Part shown: positions 32,531 through 44,047 of the stretch, in pieces
Position numbering within the stretch: position 1 is the stretch's first letter
How the letters are laid out: the number at the start of each line of letters is the position of its first letter
From: Favolaschia claudopus
Lineage: Eukaryota > Basidiomycota > Agaricomycetes > Agaricales > Mycenaceae
DNA length: 64,000 nt
Reading direction: 5' to 3'
NCBI GenBank assembly: GCA_037176885.1
Contig: JAWWNJ010000004.1
Coordinates: forward strand, 2,108,001-2,172,000
Notes under the pieces: generated by a model
The model's database searches: none
What the model saw: the letters and a program-made list of their open reading frames with translations, nothing else
Told to the model about the DNA's origin: nothing
Program-made: the position numbers and the translations under genes

Positions 32531-35246
32531 TAATTGTTCCATCTTCAACTTTCTCAATCCGGGTCAGCAAGTTTCGGGGGCAGCTGTGTGCCACATTGCA
32601 TCGCTGGGTGCTGCAAATATAGTAGAAGCCTGTACTGCGGCTGCTGGCGTTAGGGGTGTTAGGTACGGGTAGGATAAGACCAAAGCTTCAGAGAAAAGTG
32701 AGCACAAAGCGCTGTCCTGGGCGCGGGGGAGGCAAATAAGCAAGTAAGTGCTTATTTCAAATCAGTTTACCGTAAAATGATCTTGATTTACGGTAAAATA
32801 CGTCCCACGTGACAGTCGCGCGCCGCAATTTACGCGCCAATAACGCGCGTTTGGCGGCCCCGCAGCGCATTTTGAGAACTAGGGTATGTCTCTAGCATAC
32901 ATACACTTGATTCCACGCCCACTAACCACTAATTTTCCTCTCAGCACCGTCTCAGTAAATTGATTATGTGCACTAAGTCGATTTCGAAGTTTCACTACAC
33001 AGGCTTTGCACTGTGCAGACCCATCTGCCTTGGTTGCAGTAGATGTGTACGTCCAATCTATTGAGCATATCTTACTACAAATAAGGTAGAGTTAGGGCAC
33101 CGGGTCCGTATTGGTATGTACAAGTTCTTATTTGGGACATTTGTGCATCAGTGGAAGAATGTGTCGAGAGGCGGCAACGGCAGCAGGAAATGGCGAGAAT
33201 CAGAGGCCTGAAAGAGAGGAACAACACTCAGCTCATAATAAAGGCACAGAAATAGACAAGAGACTTACCATCAGCAGATATCATTTGTATAACAGTGTAG
33301 GGCGGAGCTGAAGGAAGACAGCCGTTGAACGGCAACACCGATACTTACAAGTGCAGGAGAAGGTGTTAAAAGTTTTGATTCATCTGCAGGTGCATTTATT
33401 CCGCCGCTTCCGCCGTCGAAAAACAAAAGAACGTACTCAATTTTGATTTGAGGGCTGCTTTCCAGTTGGTTGCTGCCCGTAGCGCAACGTTGGATGAAGT
33501 TGCAGTCGGCCGTGTTGGTGTAGAGGGCGGGGGGTGGTACGGCGTGTTCGAGGAGAGTCGGATTTAGGGCGGTGGGTTTGCGAGACCTAAGACGGCGGAA
33601 GGGGCAGATGGGGTATGAGGTGTGGGTACAGTGGTGGCGGCTGCGGCTGCGGCGGCGGGTGCGGGTGCGGGTAAGATGATGGATGTAGAAGAGTGGAAGA
33701 CTAGGGAGACGGCAGTGTCGTTAGCATGGTGCGGGAGGTAGGGAGAGAGAACGGCGGGACAAAACCTTTTCTCCTTATGTCCTACTTTTCTGTAGTGCGA
33801 GTTACGCAGACGACAGCTGCAGCAGGGCGTGGTGGAGGTGAACTCTGTGGGTGCGGGTTGTTTGGCTGGTGAAGACAAAGGCAGGGTGGCGGGTTTGAGA
33901 TAGGTGGACAAGCTAACTAGATGTTGTTAGTGCAGATAACGGAAAAGACAGCGGCGACGAACGTGTGTCGCTGCTGTGTCGCTAAGCAGATGGAGGTGCG
34001 GTAGGTGTGTGAAAACAGCGAGGCTGGGTAACCCGGCAACTTTTGTGTGTGTCGAAGTTGGGGGAGTTGCCAAGAAGACTTGGAGAGGCGGCGCTGTAGT
34101 AGGGAGAGGTTGAAAGAGTGGGGAGAGCGCAGCTGAAGGGAAGGGGATGAGGTGAAGAAAGAGGTAAACCAAAAACAGCCACGCACATTGACGCGTGTGC
34201 GGACGTGCTGCGTGGCGACTGCATCTCATCGCATGTAGTATTTTGAGTGGCGGAGCGAGCAACTGAAAATAGTTCAGTTTATACAAAACAACATAAACCC
34301 GAGAGAGACAGACGACATACATTGTGTTGGTAGCTGAGATGCACGACGAGTGCGATCGTTCGGCGACGCTGTCCGGACTCACGAGCATAACAGCAGAGAG
34401 ACAGCGTCCGGGGCGTACTGTTTGTGCTTTGGTTTGTACAAAACAATGTGAAATGAGTGAAATACATACGCTTTTGTGAACACACCTAATTTGGGATAAT
34501 GATTGAAAGGAGAGATGAATACGGCTGTTCAGCGATAATGGCTAGCTATCTAAAAGAAACGGGTATTTGGAGCGCCACAGGCTAGCTGTTACAACTTTAG
34601 TTCTAAGGGGAAGAGATGGAAATGAGGGAGATACATACTTTTTCTGATCTCCAGGTGGAGATGGCGAGAAATCTGCAAACACAGAATTGCGGCAAACGCG
34701 GCGATGGGTTCGAGCGTGTAGCTACATTGATGGCGTACCAGGGGACCTGTCTACGCTTGGGTTCATGTAAACGAAGCAAGAAATTGGAAAGATACATACA
34801 CAATTGTCCCGATTTTGGGGCGGTTACCGAATGAGAGTGGACACAGCTATCAAAGGTGTAGACAGCAACAATGGAGTAGTGAACGTTGTCGGAAGCACCT
34901 GGGGATGGCGAGTAGGCGGTAGGGAGCGGCAGGAGAGAAGCGCGAGAAGAGGGCGGCGGCGAGACACAGTGTGCGAGGGTTTTTTTAAGCAAATCCGAAT
35001 TTTGATTCTCTTCAGCTCGATTCTCCGATTCTCTAAGCTCTTCAGATTGATGGTGGCTCCGACCCGACAGAGAGAGGGCATGCGCATGCGCGCACGCGTC
35101 GTTTGTCTGCTTACGGTGGTGGTGGGAGGAGCGAGACCGGGGATCAAACGCGCTGATCGAATTGATCCAGCGCTGATGATGCTGTCCCGGGCACCGGTAA
35201 ATCGCCACGATTTACCGTGCATTTCCGTAAATTAAGGTAAATAAAG

Positions 35247-35253
35247 GTACTTA
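35247..35253. repeat. GTACTTA, right element boundary
   Basis: Third copy of the site. The sequence after it (GCAGTACAGATATTAC) continues the host intergenic sequence seen in the right-hand duplicate arm at about 43420-43437. Confidence 0.75.
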
Positions 35254-35620
35254 GCAGTACAGATATTACAGAGGCGCAAATTACAGCGGGGGGGTGTAGT
35301 ACAAGGTCGTGCGTCGTGAAGGAGTCCCATAAATATCACCGAGCGATCTTCCATACCGCCTCTCCAAACCCTAATCAACGGCAAAAACCGTGCGTGCATC
35401 ATGAATCGAAAGGCACGTTGATCACGCTGCCATCGCGAGCGACGGACGTCGATGGGGGGTGTGTCGTTCAGGGCCCTCAATGTCTGGAGAGGCGGGAGTT
35501 GTCAGAGAGAACTGGCGGGTAGCGAGAAAGGCGGGTGAGTCTGCAAGCGGGTTCGGGACAAAATTGTCCGTCATTCGCGCAATGACTCGGAAGAGTGAAA
35601 GACAAAAACCCACATTGACC
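35254..35620 (-). repeat. Left arm of inverted duplication (part 2)
   Basis: Continues the host sequence after the element array and matches the inverse of 43108-43437. The shared part ends at about 35620, inside the small membrane-protein gene. Confidence 0.75.
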
Positions 35621-35801
35621 CCGTATCCGTCTTCGCTGCTGCTTTCCCTAGCAGCTGGTACCCCACATAGCCTACGCTGGAGACAGCGGCTATCGAAACG
35701 GCGAGGACGACATAGAATGTCCTCTTTGACTCCGGGTCGGCCCAGACATCTTTCTCGCTTTCGAGACTCGGATCCTCGTAGATGGATATTGTGGCGCGCA
35801 T
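35571..35801 (-). CDS. Small single-pass membrane protein
   Basis: The ATG at 35801 opens 76 codons. The first 28 residues are charged (MRATISIYEDPSLESEK), followed by one hydrophobic helix (FYVVLAVSIAAVSSVGYVGY). I do not recognise a family. The last 15-20 residues may be intron: a further exon at 35511-35422 (SPDIEGPERHTPHRRPS) reads openly to a stop, but no consensus donor gives the right phase, so the C-terminus is unresolved. The duplicated arm at 43.1 kb contains only the 3' end of this gene, so this is the only complete copy. Confidence 0.45.
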   Translation of the reverse strand: MRATISIYEDPSLESEKDVWADPESKRTFYVVLAVSIAAVSSVGYVGYQLLGKAAAKTDTGSMWVFVFHSSESLRE

Positions 35802-37004
35802 CGTTGAGTAGATTGGGTGGAGATGCGGGGGAGGCGAGGATGGAGGGTGTCGGTGAGAGGGGGTATGTATGTGGCAGCTCGCAAAGAAACGACAATCACG
35901 GGTGTCGGACCTGCACAGGTCGCGTGCAAATAAATAGCCAGTCAAGCACGGAACATGCTATTGTTCGAAAGCCTTGTGTTGCCGCCCGAAGAGGAAAGGA
36001 TCCAAGACATGAATTCGAATTCGGATTGGCCAAGGGCGTGTGGGCGGCGTGAATCAAGTGGTCTGTCGAGGCGTCTCGACTATCAGAAACTAACTAACCT
36101 CCAATACATTTGACTTGATTCGGTGATTGAAGATGCTTTGCGAGTCTTTCCAGGTCTTTCCTCATGGTAGGAATCAGTTGGAATCGATACAGCAGGCCAA
36201 GAAGTGTAGCTGCTCGCCGGTCGACGTCTTCTATGAAGGTCGCATGAGCGGAAAATCCCTTGATCGATATCGCTAAAGTACTGTGATTTCCAAAAAGACT
36301 CTGCCAGACTCTGCCAATTTGGTTCCGTCGAGTGAATCCCGAACGCCATTGAAAGCGTTCGGAGCACTCAGAGAGACAGAGTTGAGACTGCTGGTGAGCA
36401 GAAAAGCTCGATTGGCTGACATAAAAACCTTCGACCAAAACGACTGGATCGAGACTCTCTCCTCGTGGCCGACCCTGGGTTTTCTCACTTAATTAACGCG
36501 TTTCTAGCGTGCATTGCCCTGTCAATGAGGCAAACAACAAGCGATATGTGGGACGGTGAACCCTCAAGTCGAGAGAGATGACGAAGCTACGCGTATTTCT
36601 TGCGACACATCGACACCCTTCTTGCCCTGGATACACAAGACTCCAATCCAGCCAAAACCATCGCGCCGAAGCGTGAACCAGAAGGAGAAGATCCCGCTTT
36701 CGCAAAGATCATAGTGAAAAGCCCCCTCTAGTCGTTCACAATACACTTTCTAGCTCTGTAGACGCGAAGGCTGTGTGTACGCGTAGCGGATGGGCAGGCA
36801 ATTCGAAGACGGACGGCGAAAGAGGGAATCACCATCTCCACCAGTGGCAACCACTGCTTCAAAGAGACAAAATTCAAGGCAGCACTGGCAAGCACCGAGA
36901 CATTTCTGGCGATTTGTGGGACCAGGAGACAATGACCCAGCTGGCGTTTGGTGGATGCAGGTTGTTGAATTAGATGTACATACAAGGAGGCCATACATGT
37001 GTGG
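35802..37004. other. 1.2-kb stretch without a supported gene
   Basis: Short overlapping frames on both strands (up to 142 codons), none with motifs or a splice chain. No repeat ends were seen. Confidence 0.35.
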
Positions 37005-37549
37005 TCATCCCAGTCGATCTGCAAAAGCGTCGTCATCAAATAACGCGTCTTCCTCAGCCGCAGCCTTAACACGGTCGTCCTTGATCATTCTTAGTGGAGA
37101 GTCAGCAAAAAAAAATCCGAGAGGACGGCAAAACGAACCTAGCATCAACACGAAGATCCTCTCCCTCCACCCTAACGACTTGCTGCGGCGTCTTTGCCTC
37201 TATTACCTGTCGGAATAGGGCGCGTTCGAGTCAGCCTCTACCCAAGAAAACCCGCATCGCACATACATAGTGGTTATCGCAATGCGGACAATACTCATCG
37301 CTCTCCTCATACGCCGACATATCCTTCCGGAACGCCTTCTTACATTTCTTGCACATGAACGCCATCTCCGCCGTCTTTGCGAGGTTGTGCGTCTGAGATT
37401 CCGCGTGGCATTCGGCACAGTCGAACCAGAGCTTGCAGCATGGTGCGCGGATCGCGACTTGTGCGTTTAAGATGTGTTTACTGCGGGGCTGGTGGGTATT
37501 CGATATCTTGACGCTTCGTGAGGGGGTTGATTGGGTAGACTGACCACAT
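37005..37549 (-). CDS. CHY zinc-finger protein
   Basis: Four exons (37549-37545, 37480-37267, 37206-37139 and 37089-37005) give 123 aa in a consistent frame; the first exon is only 5 nt (ATGTG). Zinc ligands are plain: CKH at the start, CC plus FDCAECH, CKKCKK, then CPHCDNH. This is the CHY-type zinc finger. The yeast relative Hot13 (about the same size) acts on Tim proteins in the mitochondrial intermembrane space; plant and animal versions are joined to RING domains, which is absent here. The C-terminus is charged and acidic (EEDALFDDDAFADRLG). Role by homology only. Confidence 0.8.
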
Positions 37550-37719
37550 AGAGTTCAAGAGTAAAGAAGCGAACCCAGGCAGGTGGAAGTAAGGAAGAAA
37601 GGTGGAATCAGCAAATTTTCGCTCAACTAGATTGATCATCACTCTGACTACATGCAAGTCCCAAATTCAAAATTCAAGCCATTCACCGTCCTTCCAACCA
37701 CAGGAACAGTGTTCGGTGC

Positions 37720-38060
37720 CTACTCGAATTCATAGCGGTTTTGAACTGGCTCCGTATAATTACACGGAAACAAGTGTTTCCCTGGAACACGCTTCGAGGC
37801 TTCCAACAGTTCGCCGCTCCACCAATCCTTGTCCGATGTGTCTGTCACTGCAATAATGTCTCCTGCCTTGAAGTCAAGCTCGTCTTGGTATTCCCCCTTG
37901 AAGTCCCATGCCGCTCTCACTATAACCGCGGAATCGTCTTATGATTCTGAACAAGCAACAAGCCATACATACCATAGTGCAAGATCGTCCTCCCATCGGC
38001 AGTCTTTCTACGTCCCTGTGTCTGCCGTTCCTCAGGCTGGGGCTGACCTTGCCATTGCAT
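37720..38060 (-). pseudogene. Decayed copy of the F-BAR gene's C-terminal SH3 part
   Basis: A minus-strand exon (37919-37720) encodes a good SH3 domain (ALYDY-type start AAWDFKGEY, then DIIAVTDTS, DWWSGELLEASKRVPGKHLFP). An upstream piece (38060 to about 37975) resembles the segment just before the SH3 intron of the neighbouring gene. Nothing like an F-BAR domain lies upstream of it. It is most simply a truncated duplicate of 38695-42051; a small stand-alone SH3 protein cannot be excluded. Confidence 0.6.
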
Positions 38061-38694
38061 ATTATGGTGTTATCGGGTTTGCGCTCGAGCTGCTTCTGTT
38101 TTTCGGAGATCTTGCAACAGGGACAAAATGGGCTGCTTCAAATTCTTCTTTGTCGACGAGCCTTTATGTAAAATCGAGTGTTACTGCGTTCCCGCAGATG
38201 CAGTCACTGCGAGAGGCACAGCAGTATTCCAGGCGCATCTTCTCAATGACAATGACAATGTCGGAGTCCTCATACACCGATACACCGAGTAACTGAGGTG
38301 GTAATCACAGGTCGCATCAAGTTCTCTGGCCCATCCCTGGTTCTTGGAATACCGCATACTTAACTGTGACTGACAGCTACCTACCAGCCACTGTACCCCA
38401 AGTTTCTACTTGCAAACCTGTATCTCCCATAACTGCGTTGTCAAAGAACCACATCTTCGCCGCCCACTACCCAGGGTAGCACAGCTGTCACAGCATGCCT
38501 CTCTGTAGCGTTAAGATAAACACCTTGTCGTGGTCTCCACCAAAGATTACAATTATGATATCGCAAGCAAATACACACAGCAGCGTAGTCTACACGAAAG
38601 CGCCATGGCCATATCGTCAATAGGTAGATCGTAAACCATCATCCTCGTCCGTCCAACCAACCCGCCCCCACCCGACCCATCAGATCCTCAATCC

Positions 38695-41600
38695 TCAAGT
38701 AAACAAAACCACAAAATTACTCGGAAATATATGCTTCCCCGGCACCCGCCTCGAATCATCCAACAACTCCCCACTCCACCACCCATCCTCCGGCGTAGCA
38801 GTAACAGCGATAATATCGCCCTCTTGAAAGTTAAACTCCTCGTCGATCGTGGCGTTGTAGTCAAATAGCGCTTTGACTGTATTCGCGACGTCAGTGAGTA
38901 ATCGCAACAAAAAATCAAGCGGAGAGCATGTGAACGTACCGTAAAACAAAATCCACTTCCCGTCCGAGGTCTGCTGTCGCTGTTGCGGCTGCGGCGAGGG
39001 CGACCGGTGTGCGGGCTGCAGCTGCATCTGGTGCTGCTGCGGCACACGCACGAGTTGCTGCTGCTGCTGCTGAGGCACTCTCACCAGCTGCTGCTGTTGC
39101 TGTAGTGGCGGCTGCTGCTGTTGCTGCTGTTGTTGCTGTCGCGCGTCAGGATAATATCCACTCCCGCCATTCCCATTCGACATCCCCCGCTGCAAATGAT
39201 TGACCGCCTGATACGCGCTCGCGTGCGGCTGCGGCTGATACACATGTTGCTGTTGCTGCTGCTGCTGCGCGGGAGGCGGCTGCTGCTGGTACGACGAGGA
39301 GGTATACGCCGGCTGTAATGGCGGTGGCGGCGGAACATAAGCAGGTTGTTGCGGCTGGTACGGCGTCATCGCGCCATACGGCGGCTGCTGCGGCGCAGGC
39401 GTGCTCGACGTCGGCCCCCCCATGTAGCTGATTCGCCGCTGCGGCTGCGTCGCGTACCCGCCTTGAGGACCCGTCTGCTGTGGCGGCATCGACTGTCGTT
39501 GCTGATGCTGCGGCTGCTGCTGTTGCTGTTGCTGTTGCGAATACCGATGCGCCATCTCATCGTGTATCACCCTTCCACTCGAATCCAACGCAATCCCCAG
39601 ATTATTCGGGCTGACCGCCCCCTGCCGACTGTTCATGCTGCTCGATGCGGAAGGCGGCGCGATGAAGCTCTGCCGCATGTTAGCAGGCGCAGCAGCCATA
39701 GGAGCAGGACTTGGCCCGCGCGACATTGGCTGAGGACTGGGGCTACGTGAACCAATCCCAGCATATCCCTGCTGGCTAGGCGGCCGTGTAAGAGTCTGCC
39801 CCTGACTCTGCTGTGACCCGTTGCTAGCGTTGTACGAATGTCCCGCCCCAGGCGGAGGTCCAGTGTAACTGCCCCGCCGACTATTCGAGCGGCTCATGGA
39901 TTTACGCTCTCCAGGAAGCGACTGTTGATAGTCATTGAGAACGTCGGCAATGTGCTCTGTTCCCGGCGGCGGCCCGGTTGAAGGCGGCCGCATGAAAGCA
40001 GCGGTGATTGGCGCAGGAGACACTGGCCGTGAGGTGGTGGGGTATGAACCCACGACAGCGTCCGCGGATTGTCGATAATCTCGCCCCGAAGCAGGTGACT
40101 GCGCACGTTGTGAGTGTTGTGACATACCAGAGCCCCCTTGCGCCGGGGTGGCGAGCGACATGGACGATGAGGGCCGCGTGTGGGAGTTCTGAGACGTGCC
40201 CTCGATAGCGGGCCGCCTGGAAGAGCGCGAATTCCGTCGAACAGTTCCCTGGGTTTGCAGCTCCTCCATCTGTTTGGCCAGCGGATCGACGGCGGACGCG
40301 TTTTGCGGTGACGAGGACATCGACATGCGGCTAGAGGCCGAAGGACCGGGTTGTGCTGGGTCCTTGCTCAGATCCACCTTGTACGCATTCGGACCAACCT
40401 TGATGAAGGTATCGGCAGTGGGGTCAAGTGGCTCTGCGAGAGGATCGCGCGGAGGGACACGGTAGGACGGCGACACAGATTTCCGGGTTACCTGGCGCGA
40501 GACGTCCGGTGACGGACCATTGGATGATGGTGATTGGGTGTAGCCGTTAGCGAATTGTGGTGGCGGTTGGTCTGACGACTGGCGCTGCGCAGGTATTGGA
40601 ACAGGATTGCTGTGGACAACCGACTGAGGAGGGGGAGGGGCGGCACTTGAATCGTCTCCGCGTCGTACTGGCAGCCCGACGCCAGCGCCGTTGGTTTGTG
40701 GTTCCTCTTCTTCTGGTGGAGCGGAATTTCGGGGGGCTGGCGGTGGACGTTGCGATGAACGAGGGAAGTTTGCGACACGATACGTCTGCTTAGACGAGGA
40801 TGTAGGTACGGCGTTGGGATCGCTGAAGTTGACGAAAGCTGGTGGGTCCGGAACCTGACTGCCTGTACCGTAGTCGCGCACGAAATTCTCCATGTCTTTT
40901 TCAGGTTCCATTTGCTCCAACGCAAGCCGCATGTGTTCACAAGACTGAAAGAAGTTAGTATTTGTTCCGAATGGACAAACGAATATTCACCTCATCGTCC
41001 GAAACGCACACAGACGAGACCGCGTTAGCATACGCCCACAAGTTGTCTTTGGTGAACTCGATCCGATCGTCTTCCAAGTCCTGGCAGCTGTCGCAGAAGA
41101 TCCTCCAATCATTCTCCCACTTGGCAACCGTCTCCGACAGAGCCCTCGCGAAATTGGCAAAATCGCGCTCATTGGTGACGACCGTCTGCTGTGCGCGGTC
41201 AAGTTTGAGATGTATCCGTTCCGCGTCCTTGCCCTGTACGAGACCCAGCTGGGCGGTGTATGAGTTGATGCGCATGCAATCATTTTCGTACTTTTCGCGG
41301 GCCTTGGTCACGTACGCCTCTTGCGTCTGTTTGGATTTGAACTCTTTCTCGATGGAAGCCTGATAGACTTTGCGGTGATGCTGTTGTTTGGCGTAGAACG
41401 AAGACGCCTGCGTCTCGAGGTCGCCCCGAACTTGTTGCGCAAGCGTCAGGTGGAACTGTCCCTGCTTTTCTGTCTCCGTGCGAATTGTGTCCAAGCAGTT
41501 GCGGAGTTCTCTACAACAAGTAATCAGTTGCGGCCTTAAAGGCTGGGCTTTGAAGGCAAATTGAAGATAGATCCACAATTCGGAGTCCGAATGTATAATG

Positions 41601-42051
41601 CTCTGTGAATCCTATTGCACGGACATTCAATGAATCGGCGGCATGGATGAGCAGATTCCATGATTCAGAAAAATCAAGAACAAGCGACAATGCTCGTATC
41701 ATCCGCAGAATCTCGAAACCCTACTCACCCTATCTCGTCGCGCCCCAGTGTTTGCTTCGCCAATTTAGTTAACCGCCTCGCATAATCCTCCTCAATGGAC
41801 GCCCTGATTTCTAGTCAGCATAAGAACCAAGCACGATATAAACCCAAGGCGGACCTCTCCTTCCAGAAATTGCGCAGTTCGTCCATCGTCCTCGCGGCTC
41901 CACGCATGCGGGCAAAGAGAACATCGACACCCCCATCGGCCAGACCCCAGAAAGCGTTACAAAAGTCGGTAGATCGGTCGTGAGGACCTATTTCGGCGCC
42001 CCTGGCATATTTTGAAAGAGAAGTGGTAGAGGCCTGCCGTCTAGCAGACAT
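38695..42051 (-). CDS. F-BAR and SH3 cytokinesis protein (Cdc15/Imp2/Hof1 type)
   Basis: Membrane-curving scaffold of the contractile ring. Five exons (42051-41855, 41803-41729, 41510-40991, 40944-38940 and 38876-38695) sum to 2979 nt, giving 992 aa. The F-BAR (FCH) domain takes residues 25-270 (STDFCNAFWG, then RASIEEDYARRLTKLAKQ, then LRNCLDTIRTETEKQ), with long coiled-coil helices. A disordered Pro/Ser/Gln-rich region of about 600 residues follows, with several poly-Gln runs. The protein ends with an SH3 domain (VKALFDYNA, then DGWWSGELLDDSRRVPGK). The ATG at 42051 is the first in frame. Domain order and the single terminal SH3 match fungal Cdc15/Imp2/Hof1. Truncated relatives of it lie on both sides (37720-38060 and 42646-43056). 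Confidence 0.88.
39000..39560 (-). repeat. CAG/CTG-rich poly-Gln coding tract
   Basis: Imprecise CAG/CAA runs within exon 4 of the F-BAR gene encode repeated Gln blocks of 5-12 residues mixed with Pro and Tyr. The interrupted runs suggest replication-slippage expansions. Confidence 0.75.
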
Positions 42052-42645
42052 AGTGGTGGTCAAAGGTCAAAGGGTTCGATCGAACATCCATTACGCGATC
42101 CTCACAGGCTGTCGCCATTTCGGAGAAGCACGAGTAAACAAGCGCTTCTTGGACAGTGTAACAACAGTGTGACCTTGGGGGTTCCTTCAAACTCAACTTT
42201 AACCTGCTTATAACTTTCCTTTTCATTATCACTAAGCTTCAGACGCAAATTCGTAAATTCTGGCTGAATTCTGGAGGCTGAATCGACTAGGAAGACTGGC
42301 ACGGCCGCTGCCACGGCGACACCGAGACAACGGGGAGAGATACATCTCGGAGGCAGGAACGGCGACAATCTACCATTCACGAGTCGCATTGTCTACGAGA
42401 AACACTCGAAAGCTATCAACGTGAATCTCGGAATTTGGCTGTCTTCTATAATATCCCGTTTGAGGTCGAGTGATCGTAAGCCCTCTCAATGGCGTTCAAG
42501 ACCAGGCAAGACCAGATTGGAAGGTCCAAAGCCCCGCCGAAGACAATGACACCCGCGTCTTGCTACTTCCATCCGGGAGTTGACTTGCAATTCCTGAGGC
42601 GGCACTCTGTCTCCATGCCGCCGCCGCACTGGCGGCTACTGGCGG

Positions 42646-43056
42646 CTACCGGCGGTCCAACTGGACGGTGGGTTCCTCTTCTTTTTCGCCGGAAGAATCT
42701 GGTCGCGGCGCAGGCGGACGTTGTGAGGTACGAGGAAAGTTCGCTACACGAAATCCAGAAGTCGACGAGGAAGCCCCGTGCACCGCTCCGCTGCTACCGC
42801 TGAACTGGCAAACACAGGTGGGTCTGGTTCTTTGACTCTCTGTACCATTGTAGGAGACAGACACATGGCGTTGCTGTACCCCCATAGACTGTCTTACCGA
42901 ACTCAATCCGATCTTGTTCCAAATCCTAGCATCTGTCGCAGAAAACCCTCTAGGCGTCCTCCCTTGGGCAACCGCCTCTGCCAGCACTGTCGGTGACTTC
43001 GCCAACTCCCGTTCAGCCTCCGCCGCCCTGCCGACGTCTTCGTTCTGATGCCTCAA
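42646..43056 (-). pseudogene. Decayed fragment of the F-BAR gene (central part)
   Basis: On the minus strand the stretch keeps recognisable pieces of the neighbouring gene in order. A degraded copy of the end of the F-BAR domain (LAKSPTVLAEAVAQG) comes first, then RVANFPRTSQRPPAPR, which nearly equals RVANFPRSSQRPPPAPR in the intact gene. The matching N-terminal and SH3 parts are missing and internal frames shift. It abuts the right arm of the inverted duplication at 43108. The 590 bp between it and the intact gene hold no supported gene; a 95-codon frame (42389-42102, minus) with a hydrophobic patch is doubtful. Confidence 0.65.
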
Positions 43057-43990
43057 TCTGCATTCTCGTTCTGCATCGACACGAGCCCTACCTGTGCGCG
43101 GTATAGCAGGCAGTTGTTGTGGGTCTTTGTCTTTCGCTCTTCCGAGTCAATGCGCGAATGAGGGACATCTTTGTGCCGAACCCGCTTGCAGACTCACCCG
43201 CTACCCGCCAGTCTTCTCTGAAAATCCCGCCTCTCCAGACTTTGAGGTCTCAGAACGAGACACCCCCCGACCGCCGTTGCTCACTATGGCAGCGTGATGA
43301 ACGCTGCCTTCCGAATCCCGATCTATGATTCACACTGTTTGGAGAGGCAGTATGGAAGATCGCTGGGCTACATTTATGGGACTCCTTCACGATGCACGAC
43401 CCTGTACTACATCCTTCGCTGTAATATTTGTACTGCTACTTCGATATGTCTCACGGTGATCCTCGCCTTGGCATAATCAGATGTGTTCCTTCGTGAATCG
43501 TTGTTCGAATCTTGATGAGCATGATGAGTTCGTCTGCGTTCCCCACACTTCCACGGCGCACAGAAAGAGCCCCTCAGTCCATACCAGACTCGTCAGAAGA
43601 AAAAACTGCTGGAGGCCAGGTCTTCGAGTTGGTCGGTTCTCCGACTCTGCATTGGGCATTACATGTACGGGACGTTTGGCTCAGCGGCGCTGACATTTTT
43701 TTGGGTCCGGTATTATCGGATTGATGGCACCCACGATGCCGCGGCCAACTTGGTTTTCTTTGCCAAGTTCCACCGCGCAAGCTTTCTCTCAGTCTTCCAA
43801 GGATGTGAGGACTCAAGCTTGCGAACCAAGGGAAATGTCAACGCGCTGGAGACATCATTCTGCTGCTTTTTCCGCTCAGGTTCCGTGAAGTTCTGGAGTC
43901 TTGTGTCCTGTCAATGGTCATGTAGTACTTAACCGAACGACTCTCGGCGGATATTCACCGTCTATGAATCACCATGAATCACCCAACACA

Positions 43991-43997
43991 TATAAAA
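43991..43997 (+). promoter_or_regulatory. TATA box of the right sedolisin gene
   Basis: TATAAAA, 51 bp upstream of the ATG at 44048, matching the position in the left paralogue. Confidence 0.6.
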
Positions 43998-44047
43998 GAC
44001 GCGAAGCTCTAGCGAATCTGTACACTTGTTCCATTCACCCCACCACT

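Larger units (their letters stand above)
26993..35246 (-). mobile_element. Crypton-like tyrosine-recombinase element, copy B
   Basis: Second 8254-bp copy in the same orientation, joined to copy A with no spacer except the shared GTACTTA. I found no base substitution against copy A in the stretches compared; the differences are single-base length changes in homopolymer runs. Here the recombinase has its frameshift in exon 2 (about 29040) and the XPG-fold gene has one near 30500. Neither gene is therefore fully open in this copy as sequenced. Confidence 0.85.

Noticed and set aside
18739..35246. The two element copies as a pure assembly duplication
   Set aside because: Not excluded, but the copies differ at six places and the junction carries a biologically sensible single GTACTTA, so I treat the array as real pending long reads.
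39009..39750. Long plus-strand open frames rich in Ala, Arg and Leu opposite the F-BAR gene
   Set aside because: They mirror the CAG/CTG-rich codons of the real gene in antisense and have no protein features of their own.
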